DNA of 64,000 nt. Origin: Hericium rajendrae (taxonomy: Eukaryota; Basidiomycota; Agaricomycetes; Russulales; Hericiaceae). Each line of letters begins with the position of its first letter. The stretch's first letter is position 1. The stretch lies in the NCBI GenBank assembly GCA_033439255.1, contig CM065886.1, forward strand, positions 1,054,001 through 1,118,000, given 5' to 3'. Made by a program: the position numbers and the translations under genes. Below are positions 20,304 to 32,439 of the stretch, one piece after another. The notes under the pieces are model-generated. The model worked only from the letters and a program-made list of their open reading frames with translations, had not been told where the DNA came from and ran no database searches.

Positions 20304-22931
20304 TCAGAGCGCCTCAATCCGCCTACGCACCTCCTCCGCGCGCTCCCTGAACAGCCGGATCTTGGTCTCGCCCTCCTTCCGCAGCCGCTCGTACTGCACG
20401 TCGATCTCGTGCCGGATCCACTGCTCGACGGTCATCATGCGCTCCTCCTCGCTCAGCGCCTGCATCGGCATCGCGATGTCGCCGCCGGTGCCGTTCATAT
20501 GCGGCGAGGAGTGCGCAGAGTCGAAGGAGGGGAGCGGAGGGAGGGAGGAGGAAGCGGGCGGCGGCGAGGGCGCGGCGCGCGGGGGCGTGGAGGGTGCCAT
20601 TGGCATACGTGCTGGCGAGGGCGAGGGCGAACGGGAGGGCGAAGGCGAGATTTGGATCTCTTTGCTCCGTGGGCGGAGTGGGGAGCGCGGTGGGCGGACG
20701 GGCGAAGGTAGTCGGGCTGGGGCAGCCCCGAAACGAATCTCTGGCTTTGCACGCGGTTCCATGTCCTCCATCTTGACTTCTCTTGCTTCCGAAGAAAAGG
20801 ATCGCTGTGATGAAAGGGCTGACTTGGGCTTGGAAGGCGCGGGCTCGTCGATGTCCATACGATCCTCTGCGGATGTTGTCCGCGATTTGGCAGGGGCGTT
20901 GGTTGGTACTTTCTTCGATGATTTCGAACGGGTGGATCCAGTTGTACTACCTTCAGATGGGGTGATGGTCCCGTTGCGTGCCTTCGAGACAGGTTTCGTC
21001 ACCCGCGCAGGTTTGACGGAGGGCAGTTCCTCGTCAAGGTCCATTTGATCCTCAAGCGGGTCAGGAGATTCCTTTGCTGCTTTTGCAGCGGCCTTGGGTC
21101 GCGCTTTGCTCTGCGGCTTCGCACTTGCTGAGCGTTTGGATGAGCTGGTGCTGTCCTCAGATGGTGAGGGCCGCAGGTCTGGTACGGCGGTTAGAACCTC
21201 CACTTCAACGTCAGCAATTTCGACTGCGTTTGGAGCAGGGTGCGCCTTGCTTTTCCCTTTTGACTTGACCACAGGCAATACCTCGTCCTCTTCGTCCTCA
21301 GACCCAGATACAATCTCGACGACAGCCTGTGTCTTCTGTGCTTTCGGTTTGCGTCCCTTCTTCGGTTTATCCTCGCCTGCCTCCGTCTCAATACTCGTGT
21401 CCTCCTGCTCCGAAAATGCTGCTTTACTCTTCGCCTTCGCTTTACCCTTGACGGTGGTCGCCCGTCGCGTCGTCTTCGGTTTCTCTTCTCCCTCAATAGC
21501 CTTCTTCGATCGCCCGCGCTTCACAGCGTCCTCTTCCTCGTCTGTCTCTGGCACCACCGTCTTCGGCCGCCCTCGCTTCGCCTTGGGCTTCGTCACTTCA
21601 TCCTCCGTCTCCTGATCCGTCTCCTTCGCCTTGCCCTTCCCTTTCGCACGCGTGGACTTCGCTAGCCCCTCATCCTTCTTCTTCGCGCCTTTCTTCACCA
21701 CGAGATCCTCGCTGTCTTCTTCCTCTTCCTCGATCACCTGGATCCGCTCTTTCTCCTTCTCCTGAGCTTTGGCTTTGCCCTTTCCCCGGACGCTCCTCTT
21801 CAACTCACTGCCGCTCGCCTCGTCCTCTACTTCGACCGACTCCGAGACTGTCCGGCCACGCGTCGAGCGCCGCAGAGTCTCTTGTTCCTTGCCCTTATTC
21901 TTCGCCACTGTGGCAGATGGGGTGCGACCGCGCTTCGGCGCGGGTGGCGGCGCGGGCTCCGCGTCTGATATCGATTCTTCGTCGTCGTCGACCGGCTTGC
22001 GCGAGGCAGAACGCGCGGGTGGGCGGCTCGATGCGCGCGACGCAAGCGGGCGACTCGATGCGCGTGACGTGGGTGCGCGGGGTTTAGCGGTGTTAGCTTT
22101 AGGGAGGGGCGCGGGTTCTGGTGCAGGGCTCGAAGTGGAGGCATCGAGGAATGGGCAAGATACAGATGTAGATTCGCGTTTGCGATGCTCCTCGCTGCAT
22201 GACGATAAATATTAGTGGGTGAGAAAATGGGAAGACAGAAAGACGAACAGTGGATCGTCTTCGGGGTCCCAGCCGCTGAGGGAGACATTGCAATAGAGAC
22301 AAGTCGCGGTATCATCGCCGGAGGATTGCGGCGTGTAGACGAAACCTGCCTTCGCCATCTGCATTGCGAGTACATGTCGGCCGTTGTATAATATGAGTAG
22401 TTATCAGGTAGCTCACCTTCACAGAGCTGGCTCCGTGACCTTTAGTTGCATCGTGGGGCCACCGATCGTTGGTCTTAAACGTTGCCAGTCGCGCCTTCTC
22501 CATCGCCTTGCTCGCCGGCGCTCTCGTGCCATCCTTGAAGACCCAGCTTTACGCGTCGGATATATCAGTGACTTCATTTACACAAAAAGTAAGATAAAAA
22601 ACACGCACTTCCCCTTGCGGTCCACATCTTGCGTTAGCCCGCATCGCACGGCCGCCCACGCACAGCGCTCGGCGCACTTCTCCCAATGGATCAAGAACGG
22701 GTCATCCTCGTCCTCCCAGCCACTCAGCTCCTTCGCGCACATAAAGCACGCCACGCTATCGCGATCTTCCGTGCTTGGACAGAAGTAAAAGCCCGCCTCC
22801 GCAAGCGCGTCGGGCGTCGCGATGAAGCCCTCGGTCGGGTGCGGCCATTTCACGACCGTGGTGCGTTTTCCGGCCTGTTTGACGCGCTGAGACTTTGAGA
22901 AAGTCTGTAGTCTGGCTTGTAACGATTCCAT
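20304..22931 (-). CDS. BIR1: BIR1/survivin homologue (chromosomal passenger complex)
   Basis: Four exons (22,931-22,609, 22,546-22,417, 22,358-22,249, 22,194-20,304) join in frame to 817 residues. Two BIR zinc folds lie at the N-terminus. The first has C62-x2-C65-x16-H82-x7-C90 (CFMCAKELSGWEDEDDP). The second has CLYCNVSLSGWDPEDDP followed by EEH and, nine residues on, a Cys. The rest is a long unstructured tail of alternating Lys/Arg-Gly-Lys and Glu/Asp runs, with AT-hook-like KRGRPK and many Ser-Pro sites typical of CDK-regulated tails. The last 70 residues (EERMMTVEQWIRHEIDVQYERL onward, quoted in part) are predicted helix or coiled coil. Family knowledge: Bir1/survivin joins INCENP, borealin and Aurora B at inner centromeres. 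It is divergently transcribed from WAPL. Confidence 0.9.
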
Positions 22932-23155
22932 TGGTGAAGCTGTTGGCGACGATGGCGACGACGACGGGCAGAATGTTGACGAGACAAGTTCGAGCAGAGG
23001 AATAGAGGTGGATGTGACGTGACCGACGCGTCGGTAGAACCTGTCACGCACTGGCCTCAATGATTTTGGCGTCACGCGCCGGGGTCAATGCTAAGCTTTG
23101 ATCAACGTTTCAACCTGCACACAACGTTCAGCACCTGTCCGCATCCTGCGTGAGC
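22932..23155. promoter_or_regulatory. Shared bidirectional promoter of BIR1 and WAPL
   Basis: Only 224 bp separate the two ATGs. It contains an MluI-type palindrome (23,023-23,034) and a second CACGCG-type site near 23,072 (GTCACGCGCCGG). This arrangement suggests co-regulated G1/S transcription; that is inferred from known MBF sites in other fungi. Confidence 0.6.
23023..23034. promoter_or_regulatory. MCB-type palindrome CCGACGCGTCGG
   Basis: A perfect 12-bp palindrome with the ACGCGT core recognised by MBF (Mbp1/Swi6) in yeasts, centred between two chromosome-segregation genes. Confidence 0.55.
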
Positions 23156-26100
23156 ATGAGCTCCCGGATCACCACTTATGGCCGCAGAGCCAAACGACAA
23201 CGACGCTCTCAGGACGCCGATACCGACAATGACAACGACGCGACTAATGGCGCAGCGGAGGTCGCGGCTACCCCGCAGACTCCAAAGACGCGGAAGAAAC
23301 AGAGAGTCCAGGTCGAGGTGGTGCTGCCCGTATCGCCACGGACGCCAAAGAATGTAGTCACGCCACCTCCCAGAAGGGTTGAGGAGCGAAGACTGGACGG
23401 AAGCGCTGCACTGAAGCGGAGGCGGGATGAACCAAACGCGGAGCGGGGTCATGCAGTCTCCGAACTGGCGTCGAAGAGAGCCAAATCGCGCTCCAACTCT
23501 ATTGTTGGTCGAGGTTCGTTCAATTTGAGCATGAGCAGATCTCACCCTCATGTTCTTTCTAGGTACTCCCGCTCGCGCAGGTCGCAGTAACGGCGAAGGT
23601 CTGTGCTTCATTCTAAGCACCGGCGTTGTCATGGAACTCAATGTTTCCTCCAGATTCTTTGTCTACTTTTGCTTCCACGTCCAAGAGAGTGAAGGGCACA
23701 TCAACTCGCCGCGAGCTGGTAGCTGACTCCACTGTACAGTCGCGGTCGGCAACGCCGGCTAGAGGTATGTTTCTCGAATCTAAGTGGCACAAGCTAGCCT
23801 CTCAATTGTCTATACTGCAGCTCCCAAAAGTTCCACGAGGCCATCTATAGCAAACGGCTCAAGGAGAGCTAGCTATGCTTCGGATGAAGACGTTTTACCA
23901 GTGCATACCCCGGCTGCCCATCGTGCGAAAGCCGGGTTCTCTACGAAAGGTGCAATCTCGAAGGAATTGGGACTCTTCGGCCGCATTGCCAAAGGTATGT
24001 ATGTTGGTATGATGCTGGCTATTTTCGATCTTTATATTTCATATAAGAACATACCAAGACTCCGCCGCCCCGTTCTTCTCAGACCGTGCCTCAGACCTCC
24101 GCCTCCCCCAAGCCTTTCAAGACGTATCTCTCCCGTACACCATCCAAGGATGCATCTCCACCAGATCTATTATTCGGTTCATCTCCTCTCACGCCCTATA
24201 AATCGCCTCTCGAAACGCGAACAGGTGCTCATATATCTAGAGCCAGCACCCCAAGGACACCACCTAAAGACCTTTCAGATCTATTCAACTTCAATTCCGC
24301 GCCGAGTCTGAAGGGCAAAGCTAAGGAAACAGATATCTCTAATACACCTCTAGGCAACCGAAGGCCTAAGATACCCATAGCCAAGCGTATGCTAGCCAGA
24401 ACCAGAACTGAGCCTACTCTCGACGACCTGGCCGCCGACAGTTCTACCTCAATCATTTCCATATCGGACACGCAGTCAATATCGCAGCAGCTAACTGCTG
24501 TGCGGACGCAGTCCATCATCGATATCTCCCAGTCGCAGTCGCAGTCCTCCAGCCTCTCCAGCATACAGCCCGGCCCTTCCGCACCCGCCGCGCCATCGAC
24601 CAACATCCGGACCTACGCCGGCCGCTCGCGCTCCTTCCTCGTTGAGCTCCCTGCAGGCGGCGCGGCCGACGACGACCTCGGGCTCGAGGTGCGTGAATCG
24701 TACACCGACCTGCGCGTGCGCTGGGGCGTCGACAACTCGGAAGACGACCCACGGCCCGTGTCTCCGGATGTGGAGTCCTCGCCTGAACGCACAGGGACGG
24801 GCAAGGGGAAAGGGAAAGCGAAGGCCAATGGGGGCGCGGCGGTGAAGGCGAGGCTGCCGCCGGGGATGATGAACGATCTGAAGAGCATCACGGAGCTGAG
24901 GAGTAAGGGCGAGAGTCGGCGCTTTACGGATGAGGTGGGATATCTATTTGAAGGGATGGAGAAGGATGCGGGTGTCGGCGTGCGGAGAGGCAGGTAAGCT
25001 GCCTCATTTCCGAGTGATGAGTACGCCTGTTCACGCTATTCCTGCACAGCGCGCTCGAGATCGTTACCAAGTTGTGCGATCCCGACTTCTCACGGCGCGC
25101 CAAAGCGACCGACTTCCTCAGCCGTGCATGGGACGTCCTCCGCAGCGCGGGCGCGGGAGACGGCGACAAGGTGCTCGACTCGATCCTCGCGCTGTTTGCT
25201 GCCCTTGTCGCGCAGGCACCGCGCGAGCTTCAAGAATTTGCATTGAAGCCGGACTTCGTCCCTATCCTATGTGGAATACTTTCTTTCGCCCAACGAGGAA
25301 AGGATCCACTAGCTTTGGTCATCGACAGCAAAGGCGACGCAGAGCTGAAGAAGGCCGGGATTGGGAAGCCTGAGAAGCTGATGGTACGTATGCGGTAGTA
25401 CCTTTGTCTCGTTATGTTATTTGCGTCTGATGCTTGTACCACAGTTGATAACTCTACGGACTGTCATTCTCAAGAAATCCGGCCTATGTTCATCCGAAAC
25501 ATGTCCGCCCGTTCGGCAGTTAATATCCCGGACATTGTCTGCGTTGCCCTCATCAAGTCTCCAGCCCACTTACTTCCCTGCGATCCATCTCAGCCTTCTC
25601 CCAGAGCTCGCCATTCTTCCATCCCGACTCTCAGCATACACAGCTGGCCTACGTCTGCTACCCGATTCTTCTTCTCAGAACAGCGAAATGCCTGCATTTG
25701 AGCATGTCGAGAATTGCTTGAGCATTCTGGACTCGTTTCTCCTCGGGCGATGGGCAGAGACCGAGGAGCCCAATCAACTCGGCGATGATGTGATCAATGG
25801 CTTGCGCCAGGAAGATCTTGCAGACGGTCTCGTTACCTTATGCGTTGTATGCAGCATCATGCTGGTCCGTGAAGAGTTCGAGGAGCAGCGCGATACAGGT
25901 CAGTCCATCTGTCAATATAATCCTAAACTTACGAATGGCATGATTGCAGCGAACAAATGCATGGAGTCGGCGCTGCGTGTGCTGATCAATCTATCACACG
26001 ACAACGCGACTTGGTGCAAGCTCCTGCTTCGAGAGGAATTGACCATGCCCGTCGTTGTTTCTCTCATCGCTCGCTCCCAGACTTTACGGACTAGGCGGAA

Positions 26101-26810
26101 CCATAAAGATGAAGATACCCCCACTCTAAATGACGATGATGACCATGAAGGCGACGCTCAGGCCTTCGACCGGCTCTGTCTGGCTCTCGGCCTCCTCACG
26201 AACTTGGTTCAAGCTGACAAAGGTTCTGCCAAAGACCTCGTCCGCGCGACTGGTGCGTACCAGCTAGCCTACATTTTCGATTGTATGCTAAGTTTCTGTC
26301 GATTCATTCGCAGAGATCGACCCGTCTTGCAAAGCCGAGCGCACCTGCGCGCGTGCATGCCACTGCGCAGGACGTGTCAATGCACTCGAGTGTCTCGTCC
26401 GCGTATATGTCAACCACCGCGCGCCCGAGGATACAGACGTGGACGATCCAGGCGCACACATCGTAACCGGGCATCTCGCTGTGCTCTTCGGCCTGCTTAT
26501 GCGTGGGTCCGCGGAGAACGAGAGTATCGTGCTCGACGCGTTGCCTGGTGTAACGCGGCGGGCGAAGCTTGATGGGCTGCTGGGCAGCGTCCATGAGTTT
26601 GCGGGGCTTTATAGAGAGTTTATGATGAGAGTGGCGCAGGGAGAGGGGAAGGATGATGAAGAGGGGGATGGGGACGATGATGGAGACGACGACGGAGGGA
26701 TGAGGAACCTTGGACGGGGCGGCAGTGTGGAGAGGGCTGTGAAGGATGGTGCGAGTGAGGGTGTGACGCGGGATGTCATCGAGTTGCTGCAGAAGCTGAG
26801 AGATGGATAG
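23156..26810 (+). CDS. WAPL: WAPL/Rad61 cohesin-release factor homologue
   Basis: About nine exons; exon 1 is 23,156-23,513, exon 2 is 23,563-23,598, and the last ends at 26,810. The N-terminal half is disordered and basic (MSSRITTYGRRAKRQRR...), with Ser/Thr-Pro sites and short exons. The C-terminal half is the helical WAPL domain: SITELRSKGESRRFTDEVGY, SALEIVTKLCDPDFSRRAKA, ALRVLINLSHDNATWCKLL, CLALGLLTNLVQ and the terminal HEFAGLYREFMMRV. These are typical WAPL motifs. Known role of the family: WAPL binds Pds5 and opens the cohesin ring at the Smc3-Scc1 gate. An acidic run (DDEEGDGDDDGDDDGG) precedes the last helix. Checked joins: R-G-S at the 24,990 intron, T-A-N-K-C at about 25,950, T-E-I-D-P at about 26,310. 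It shares a promoter with BIR1. Confidence 0.87.
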
Positions 26811-26892
26811 GTTATTAACCCGGTATAATGTGCATCTCATAGTCATCTATCTACGTACTATCTACTTGGCTAAAGGGCAGTAATTTCGATCT

Positions 26893-27125
26893 CGTAAAAC
26901 TCGCGTTCTGCAGGGGATCTTTGAGAAAAGCAAAATTGGCACCGTACCGTAGCACTTTCACCAGGCTTCTCCTTGTCGATAGACGCATCCATCTGGACTC
27001 TCACCGCATCCGATACTCTCGTGGTGTTCACATCGATGTTCGTCGAAGATTTTTCCCTGCCGGCAACGATGGTGAGGTTGTCCGAACTGAAAGTATACCT
27101 GAATCGATATGGTTCACAGAGTCAA
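26893..27125 (-). pseudogene. DUF6534 C-terminal fragment (D0)
   Basis: On the minus strand this stretch reads REKSSTNIDVNTTRVSDAV then RVQMDASIDKEKPGESATV, clearly the C-terminal tail of the neighbouring DUF6534 copies (compare RSQSSTNVDPNTTTTSDLA and VEGEKPGDNTL in copy D2). Nothing else of the gene is present. It abuts an SDR fragment at about 27,125, so the join is a deletion or recombination scar between two repeat modules. Confidence 0.7.
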
Positions 27126-27129
27126 AGAT

Positions 27130-27610
27130 GATCGACATGTCGGAATGAAGCAAAGGATCAAGGTGCTATGGCGAGGTTCGCGAAGGAGACTAGGAGAGAC
27201 GTCGGCGACTTGGACTGCTGGCCGCTCAACGTCGAATCGATAAGCTCGATGCGATGCTTTGCTCAGCTGTAAAAGAGAGCGGCTTGCCTCTCCACATCTT
27301 GACAAAGAATATAATAGCCTACTAGGGAAGATAATCAACGAGGACCGGTTGGACATGATGTGAGTCCTAACTGTCTTCTTTTGTTCATCCATTCATGTTG
27401 ATGGATATCGGTGCAGCCTGCAGGTCAGTCTCGTCGCTCCTGCGCTTCTCTCAATGCTGCTGTATCCCGAGCAGGCGCAAACAGAAAGAAAGCGCACCCT
27501 GCTCGCTTTCTCTGGGACATGAGCCAGGGATCTGCCTTCGCGTCCGTCGATGAGTCGCTGGACCTGCGTTCTTGAGGTTTTGAAGAAGAAGCTTTACGAA
27601 AAGGATGAAA
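27130..27610 (+). pseudogene. Broken short-chain dehydrogenase copy, SDR-1
   Basis: Nucleotide similarity to the whole SDR gene at 44,633-45,783. It starts inside the coding part (AAGGATCAAGGTGCTATGGC is like AGTCAAGGGTCGAGATGCGA), passes GAGACTAGGAGAGACGTCGGCG and the intron region with CCTGCAGGTCAG, and ends near the ...TGAAGAAGAAGCTTTACGAA equivalent. The 5' third including the nucleotide-binding motif is gone, and frames are broken by a stop (TAA in CAGCTGTAAAAGAG) and several shifts. The 3' catalytic half is also missing. Confidence 0.75.
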
Positions 27611-27699
27611 GTCGTCTGCAGTACTTCTCAACAAGACTAGTAATACACAATGCTGCATGACGCGGATCCGAAAAGGTAAACCGACTCTGCCTATATACT

Positions 27700-29924
27700 T
27701 CACACAACTGACGTCTAAATAGCCACGACGTCAACATGAACCGGGAATGTCGTAGTAGAAAAAATACCAAAGTGTTATCTCCCGGCTTCTCCCCTTCGAC
27801 AGACCCGTTTGTCACAATCCTCGCCAAATCTGACGTCGTCGTAGTGTTCGGATCGACGTTCGTCGAAGATTGGCTCCTGGCTGTGGTGAAAGCTTGGGGA
27901 TGTTCGAACTGGATGGCATGGTCTGCGCTCAGGAAGTCAGAGGGCTCCAAGCCGGTTCGGTCTCTGCTGCCAATGCTACGCAGGTAGTTGCGCGAATTTA
28001 GCGTTGCTAAGCAACTGTTGACATACACTGGAAAGAGAAATAAGAGTGGCAAAATTTGTTACGGCTGACGAAGACTCACGATGGGCGCTGATGAAATCCA
28101 CGAGCATAGGCCAAATCGCCGCACTATTATGGGCCGAGGAAGCGACCTGATTATCCACTCTCAGCCAGGGAAGAAGCATTTCAAATGTGAGGAAGTGTAC
28201 CGTGATCATTTGAACAAGGACAATCGACCTGAGCGATTTCAGGAGCGAAATCCAGTACACAAGAACTAAATACGCACGTGGTCAGAAGAAACCTATTAAC
28301 GGAGAAAACGATCAAGGTTTGCATGAGTCTCCCTGTCCTGATTTAAACGTCAGATTGCAACACTAAACTAAAAATATGGTAGAGCTCACCTAGAGCCGTG
28401 TGGTCGCGTGCTATGCAACAAAGTGCAAAGAGAGGTTGCAGTCACCAAATCTGAAGCAAGCCTTGTGGCACACATGGGCACCATCGAACCAACCTTGCGG
28501 ACAAGTCAGGTTCAACGAGAACGAGAGATCTGACGAAATCCTACAGCGATGCTGGAGAGTTTCATGATGTCCCAACCACGGAATCTGTCATTTGCACTTG
28601 GTGAGGAATTGAATGATTTAAGAATCAAAGACTGACCCGCCGATGACCATCACTGCAGTGATGTACTTAGTAAACGGTCGTTCACGTAGTCTGCTATTGA
28701 GTCACGTACCAATTAAAAAAGCTAATTTATAGTTTCTTGTGTCAGATTATAATTACTGTCGGTGAGCAACACACTCTTACCAACTTGCAGCAAGGTCAAC
28801 AAGATCTATATCGCGGATGAATTAGTTTTGCCCCGAGTACAAAAGAAAACCATAACGTACAAGTACGATTGCCAAGAACCACCGCCACACGCCGTTTGTC
28901 ACTGCGCTCGGACATCAGAACTGCAGCATCCGGCAGAGAACAGGAACACCGACAATGGTGGATCACCCGGTTGTATAAGCTGTAGATGGCAGCATCAGAC
29001 AAGCTCAAGACCAAGCGTCGAATGAACAGTGATACTCACAGCTGTACTAGAACACATATGATAACCTGCCGATGGATGTTATACATCATTCGGATTAGTT
29101 AAGCTGACGCTGGACGTACCCCGAATACAGGGGCGATCTAAGAGGACAGAGGCTCAGAGGCTTCAGTAAAGGGTAGGATGGGAGCAGAAAAAGGATGGGA
29201 CAGAGAAAGTACGTGCATAGAGTGACCTTAACAAGAGAACAGTCATCCCATGATAGATAATATGGCGTCACGGCGAGATGTGCGTACCAGTCTCCTTGTA
29301 TTAACAACAAAGCATCGTGGTAGGTAAGGATCTGAGGACAGATCAAATCATGATCACGTGGTTTCTATTGATGTCTAGGCTTGCGGTGAGACGCACCATA
29401 TAGCGATATACTCCGTGGCATGCTGTCCATTCATGCGGTTAATAAGGAATTTGCAGCGAGGGGGATCGTGCTTACTGAAGATTGCGTGTATTGTGGACAT
29501 GCAGCTGTTTCACATGCCGTCAGGACGGACATAAAATCACAAGCAGCGGGTACCAACAAAAGCACCACGACCTGACTTAGTGGTCAACAAAACTTCAAAC
29601 CAAAACACCTTATCACGACTTACGAGCATTTTTATTGTCCGGCGGTCGTTCCGATAATTCAGGTAGTACAGGTACGTCTGGTCCTGGATTAACTTCATAC
29701 TGCATGCTGCTAAGGGGACGACCTGCCTGCAAGATTGACAACCCATAGATGACAAGCATGAGCATGCAGATTATTAACATGCTGCCTAAAAATCAGCGCG
29801 TTATGAGTACGACCGGAGGGTCGAGTCTAATGATGAGCGCACCGAAGGCTTCACGGAAAGTTCTGTCTGTGAACGGCGTAGGCCTGTCAAGAGGGAAGGA
29901 TGGAGACTCCTGATCTGAAGACAT
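27700..29924 (-). pseudogene. DUF6534-type membrane protein, copy D2, probably broken
   Basis: Starts at 29,924 (MSSDQESPSFPLDRPTPFTD). Family exons in order: YGLSILQ (about 29,745), TYLYYLNYRNDRRTIKML (about 29,660), SCMSTIHAIF (about 29,490), ILTYHDALLLIQGDW (about 29,310), MVPMCATRLASDLVTATSLC (about 28,450), LIVFSVNRFLLTT (about 28,300), IWPMLVDFISAH (about 28,110) and VYVNSCLATLNSRNYL (about 28,010). The end is likely spliced to TSVV-stop at 27,700. In the SCMSTIHAIF exon an in-frame TGA lies three codons upstream of SCM, where copies D1, D3 and D4 read through, so this copy is likely damaged unless the exon starts after it. The intron after YGLSILQ begins GC (CAG-GCAGGT), not GT. It is tail-to-tail with SDR-1. 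Confidence 0.62.
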
Positions 29925-32391
29925 GTTTGTTAGTGAGGGGATACTAACCTCAACGTGGGATCCTTATATGAGCGGAACAAGCAGTGCCCTATTGACCCAG
30001 CTAGCCGCAGGGAGAGTAAACCGTATAGTGTACTGTGTCGCCATATCAGCAGCTTGCGAAGCAGCCACCTGCCGCAAATTTCATAGCCCTCGATTGGTCG
30101 ATTGACTGAACTATTCTCGCAATGGTACTTGCTCTATGGCCGCTTGATGATCCGTCGGCTTGTACGATGAGCTTTGGCGTATCGGCTCGCAGGATGGCAG
30201 CGCCGGGATCTGCTGGGCTGATCGTGATCATCGGAGGTTGCCTTCCTTCCCCGACACATAGCGAACTGCTCCGGCGCAGCATGGCATCGATCAACGAAAC
30301 GCGTATACAGGTGCACGAGGCACCTCCACTTCAGATCAACTAACCGTATATCTTAGAAGTATGTCCTTCTCGAAAATAATCATACGTTGTCGTTGCTCTG
30401 CAGAATTGAAGACACTGAGACAATGCGTTAAGTCGTATTAAAAATAAATGCTGTCGTGTCTAGTCGGTGGCCATTGCCATGACTGCTTTCAGAAAATGTC
30501 ACTCACGGGAAACATGCGATGGCGAGTGTAAACGACTTCACCGGGAGCCTGATACCGCTAAGTCGTGACACTAAACGTTGAGGTCCGGCGGCATTCACTG
30601 CAGCTGGCGCGATCTCTGAAACGAGTTTCAAACCGAGGCGGTGTATGGATTGCTCTTCTGGTCAGCGAGCTGATGACGCACCTGCCTTGGAATCGATGAT
30701 GTGACATCAGTAAATGCGACTATCATGAGCAACTTTGCGACGATACCTCAATATCTACAGATGATACCCACGACATCCAGCCACCCAATCCGCTCGACAG
30801 CGGTGTCGTCTATCACCTTCATCTTCTTCTTAATTACACCTGCAGCATGGTCATTGCGTCGGTGCCTTTCGCTTCGTGACGAAACGATAAGATCTTGCAG
30901 ATCGTTGTTCGTGTGGCAGATTCTTTCGTCTGCGAGGCACCTGAGAGCGAATATTACGGCGGTTATGCGAACGATGAATACCATGTGGTACACAGGTTGA
31001 TTCAGCTATCACAGCCGAGCCTGGTAATGATATGGGACGTTGGTCAGCGGGTACGTTCACGAATTGAGAAGCCGGTAGGACCTAGGATTCTTCAATAAAA
31101 TGTGTCGTCGCGACAGATCCTGTCTGTACGGGAGGGTTCCGACTAGTCAAAGCGAGATACGTGTTAAAAACACACTGATCCTTCCCGCTGTTGTTCCGTC
31201 GAATCAACGATTCAACATCTTACAGCCGCCGCATGCCGCAACGTAGATATAGCAACAAACTATCATCTGAAGACTCCATCAGAACGGGCCTTTGATATCC
31301 AGCAAAATCGAAAATACATACTCTTCCATTTCACCAACGTTAAGCCGGATGCTGAACACGGAGTGCCGAACCCTTTCAATCTGGAGGATGTTGAGATACT
31401 GATACGGACCTTGAGATACAACTTCGAGAGCATTAGCAATGTTCTCAGATATGGTCGACTGTTCTTCTTTTCGGTATTATAGAGATCAAAACATGTTGCT
31501 CCGGGAACTCCAGAGCTGAGTAGGGCAGAGTCTGCGTTCAAGGGGCTTTGATCCTAGTAAGCGCCGTTGGTCGACGCTCGGACAAGGCGCTTATGGCAGG
31601 CGCTTATGCACCTGGCTCTCTCCTCAACGTTTAGTGACTGTTAGTATATCGTCTCTACAGTACTTGTTCTACATCATGGCAAGAAATGTGCAGCGGTTCC
31701 TTGACCAATGACCCATCGTCGCCGGTCGGTATAAGAACCTCTGTCCAATTCGAAAGAACCCAGCTACGTTGAGTCATCCTTTCACTCTGAGAATGGGCCA
31801 TGGTGCATGACGTGGGTAGAGCACGCAAATGTAGTCGAGAGCCATGGTAAGTTTTCCGTCTATCGAGAACACTGCTGTAAAACTGTAGCGATATCAGTGG
31901 GAGCAGGCGACTCACTCCCACCGCGCGTATTTCGGTCGGTTTTGGACCTTAGATTCTACCGGAGAAGCTCTTGGAGATTGCAAGCGGGCCATCGATGCCG
32001 CGTTCAAGGACTTCCAGGTCAGATACTGTTTCTATATGAGATCTGCTGCACTTTGGCCGACCTCTTCTATGCAGATGCGTACGAGTCTCTGACCCATTCA
32101 CGTCCATTCGTTCACCCCAGCTTAGTGTCATTCCTGCGCGGCTAGAGACATAGAACATTGTCGGACACTTCTGACTCTCTGCAGATTAAGAACTTCGACA
32201 CTGAGGCCTCTACTGGTCATCAAGTCGTCATTGCGCCAGATGATCAGAATGGACGAAGCAGAGGAAGTAGGTCGAGCGAGGTAATGTTTCAATATCGTTC
32301 TCCAATACTGTGCGACTCGACCTTTTCTATCAAGCGTGATCTTTAATTTAATGAGTTGATGTACCTTTCCCTCGACGCCCCCGGTCTCATG
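29925..32391. repeat. Intergenic block of the SDR-DUF6534 module, copy 1
   Basis: A diverged direct repeat of 42,461-44,580. Matching landmarks: CACGGGAAACATGCGATGG (30,505 and 42,906), CGCTTCGTGA near 30,870 and 43,160, GCGAGGCACCTGAGAGCGA (30,932 and 43,245), and GTACGTTCACG near 31,050 and 43,370. On the minus strand both copies give hydrophobic patches (HMVFIVRITAVIFALRCLAD here), hinting at remains of another membrane protein gene, but no intact gene model is possible. Confidence 0.5.
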
Positions 32392-32399
32392 TATAAAAG
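32392..32399 (+). promoter_or_regulatory. TATA box of broken SDR-2
   Basis: TATAAAAG, matching the TATA box at 44,581 of the intact copy within a longer similar promoter (GAGTTGAYGTRCCTT...TATAAAAGCAGA). Confidence 0.5.
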
Positions 32400-32439
32400 C
32401 AGAGATGTGCTACAACATTCGTGAGAATGAGCTTGCAAC

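Noticed and set aside
20230-21048. 272-codon plus-strand open frame
   Set aside because: Antisense shadow of the low-complexity Lys/Glu/Ser tail of BIR1; no domain, and the BIR1 exon explains the openness.
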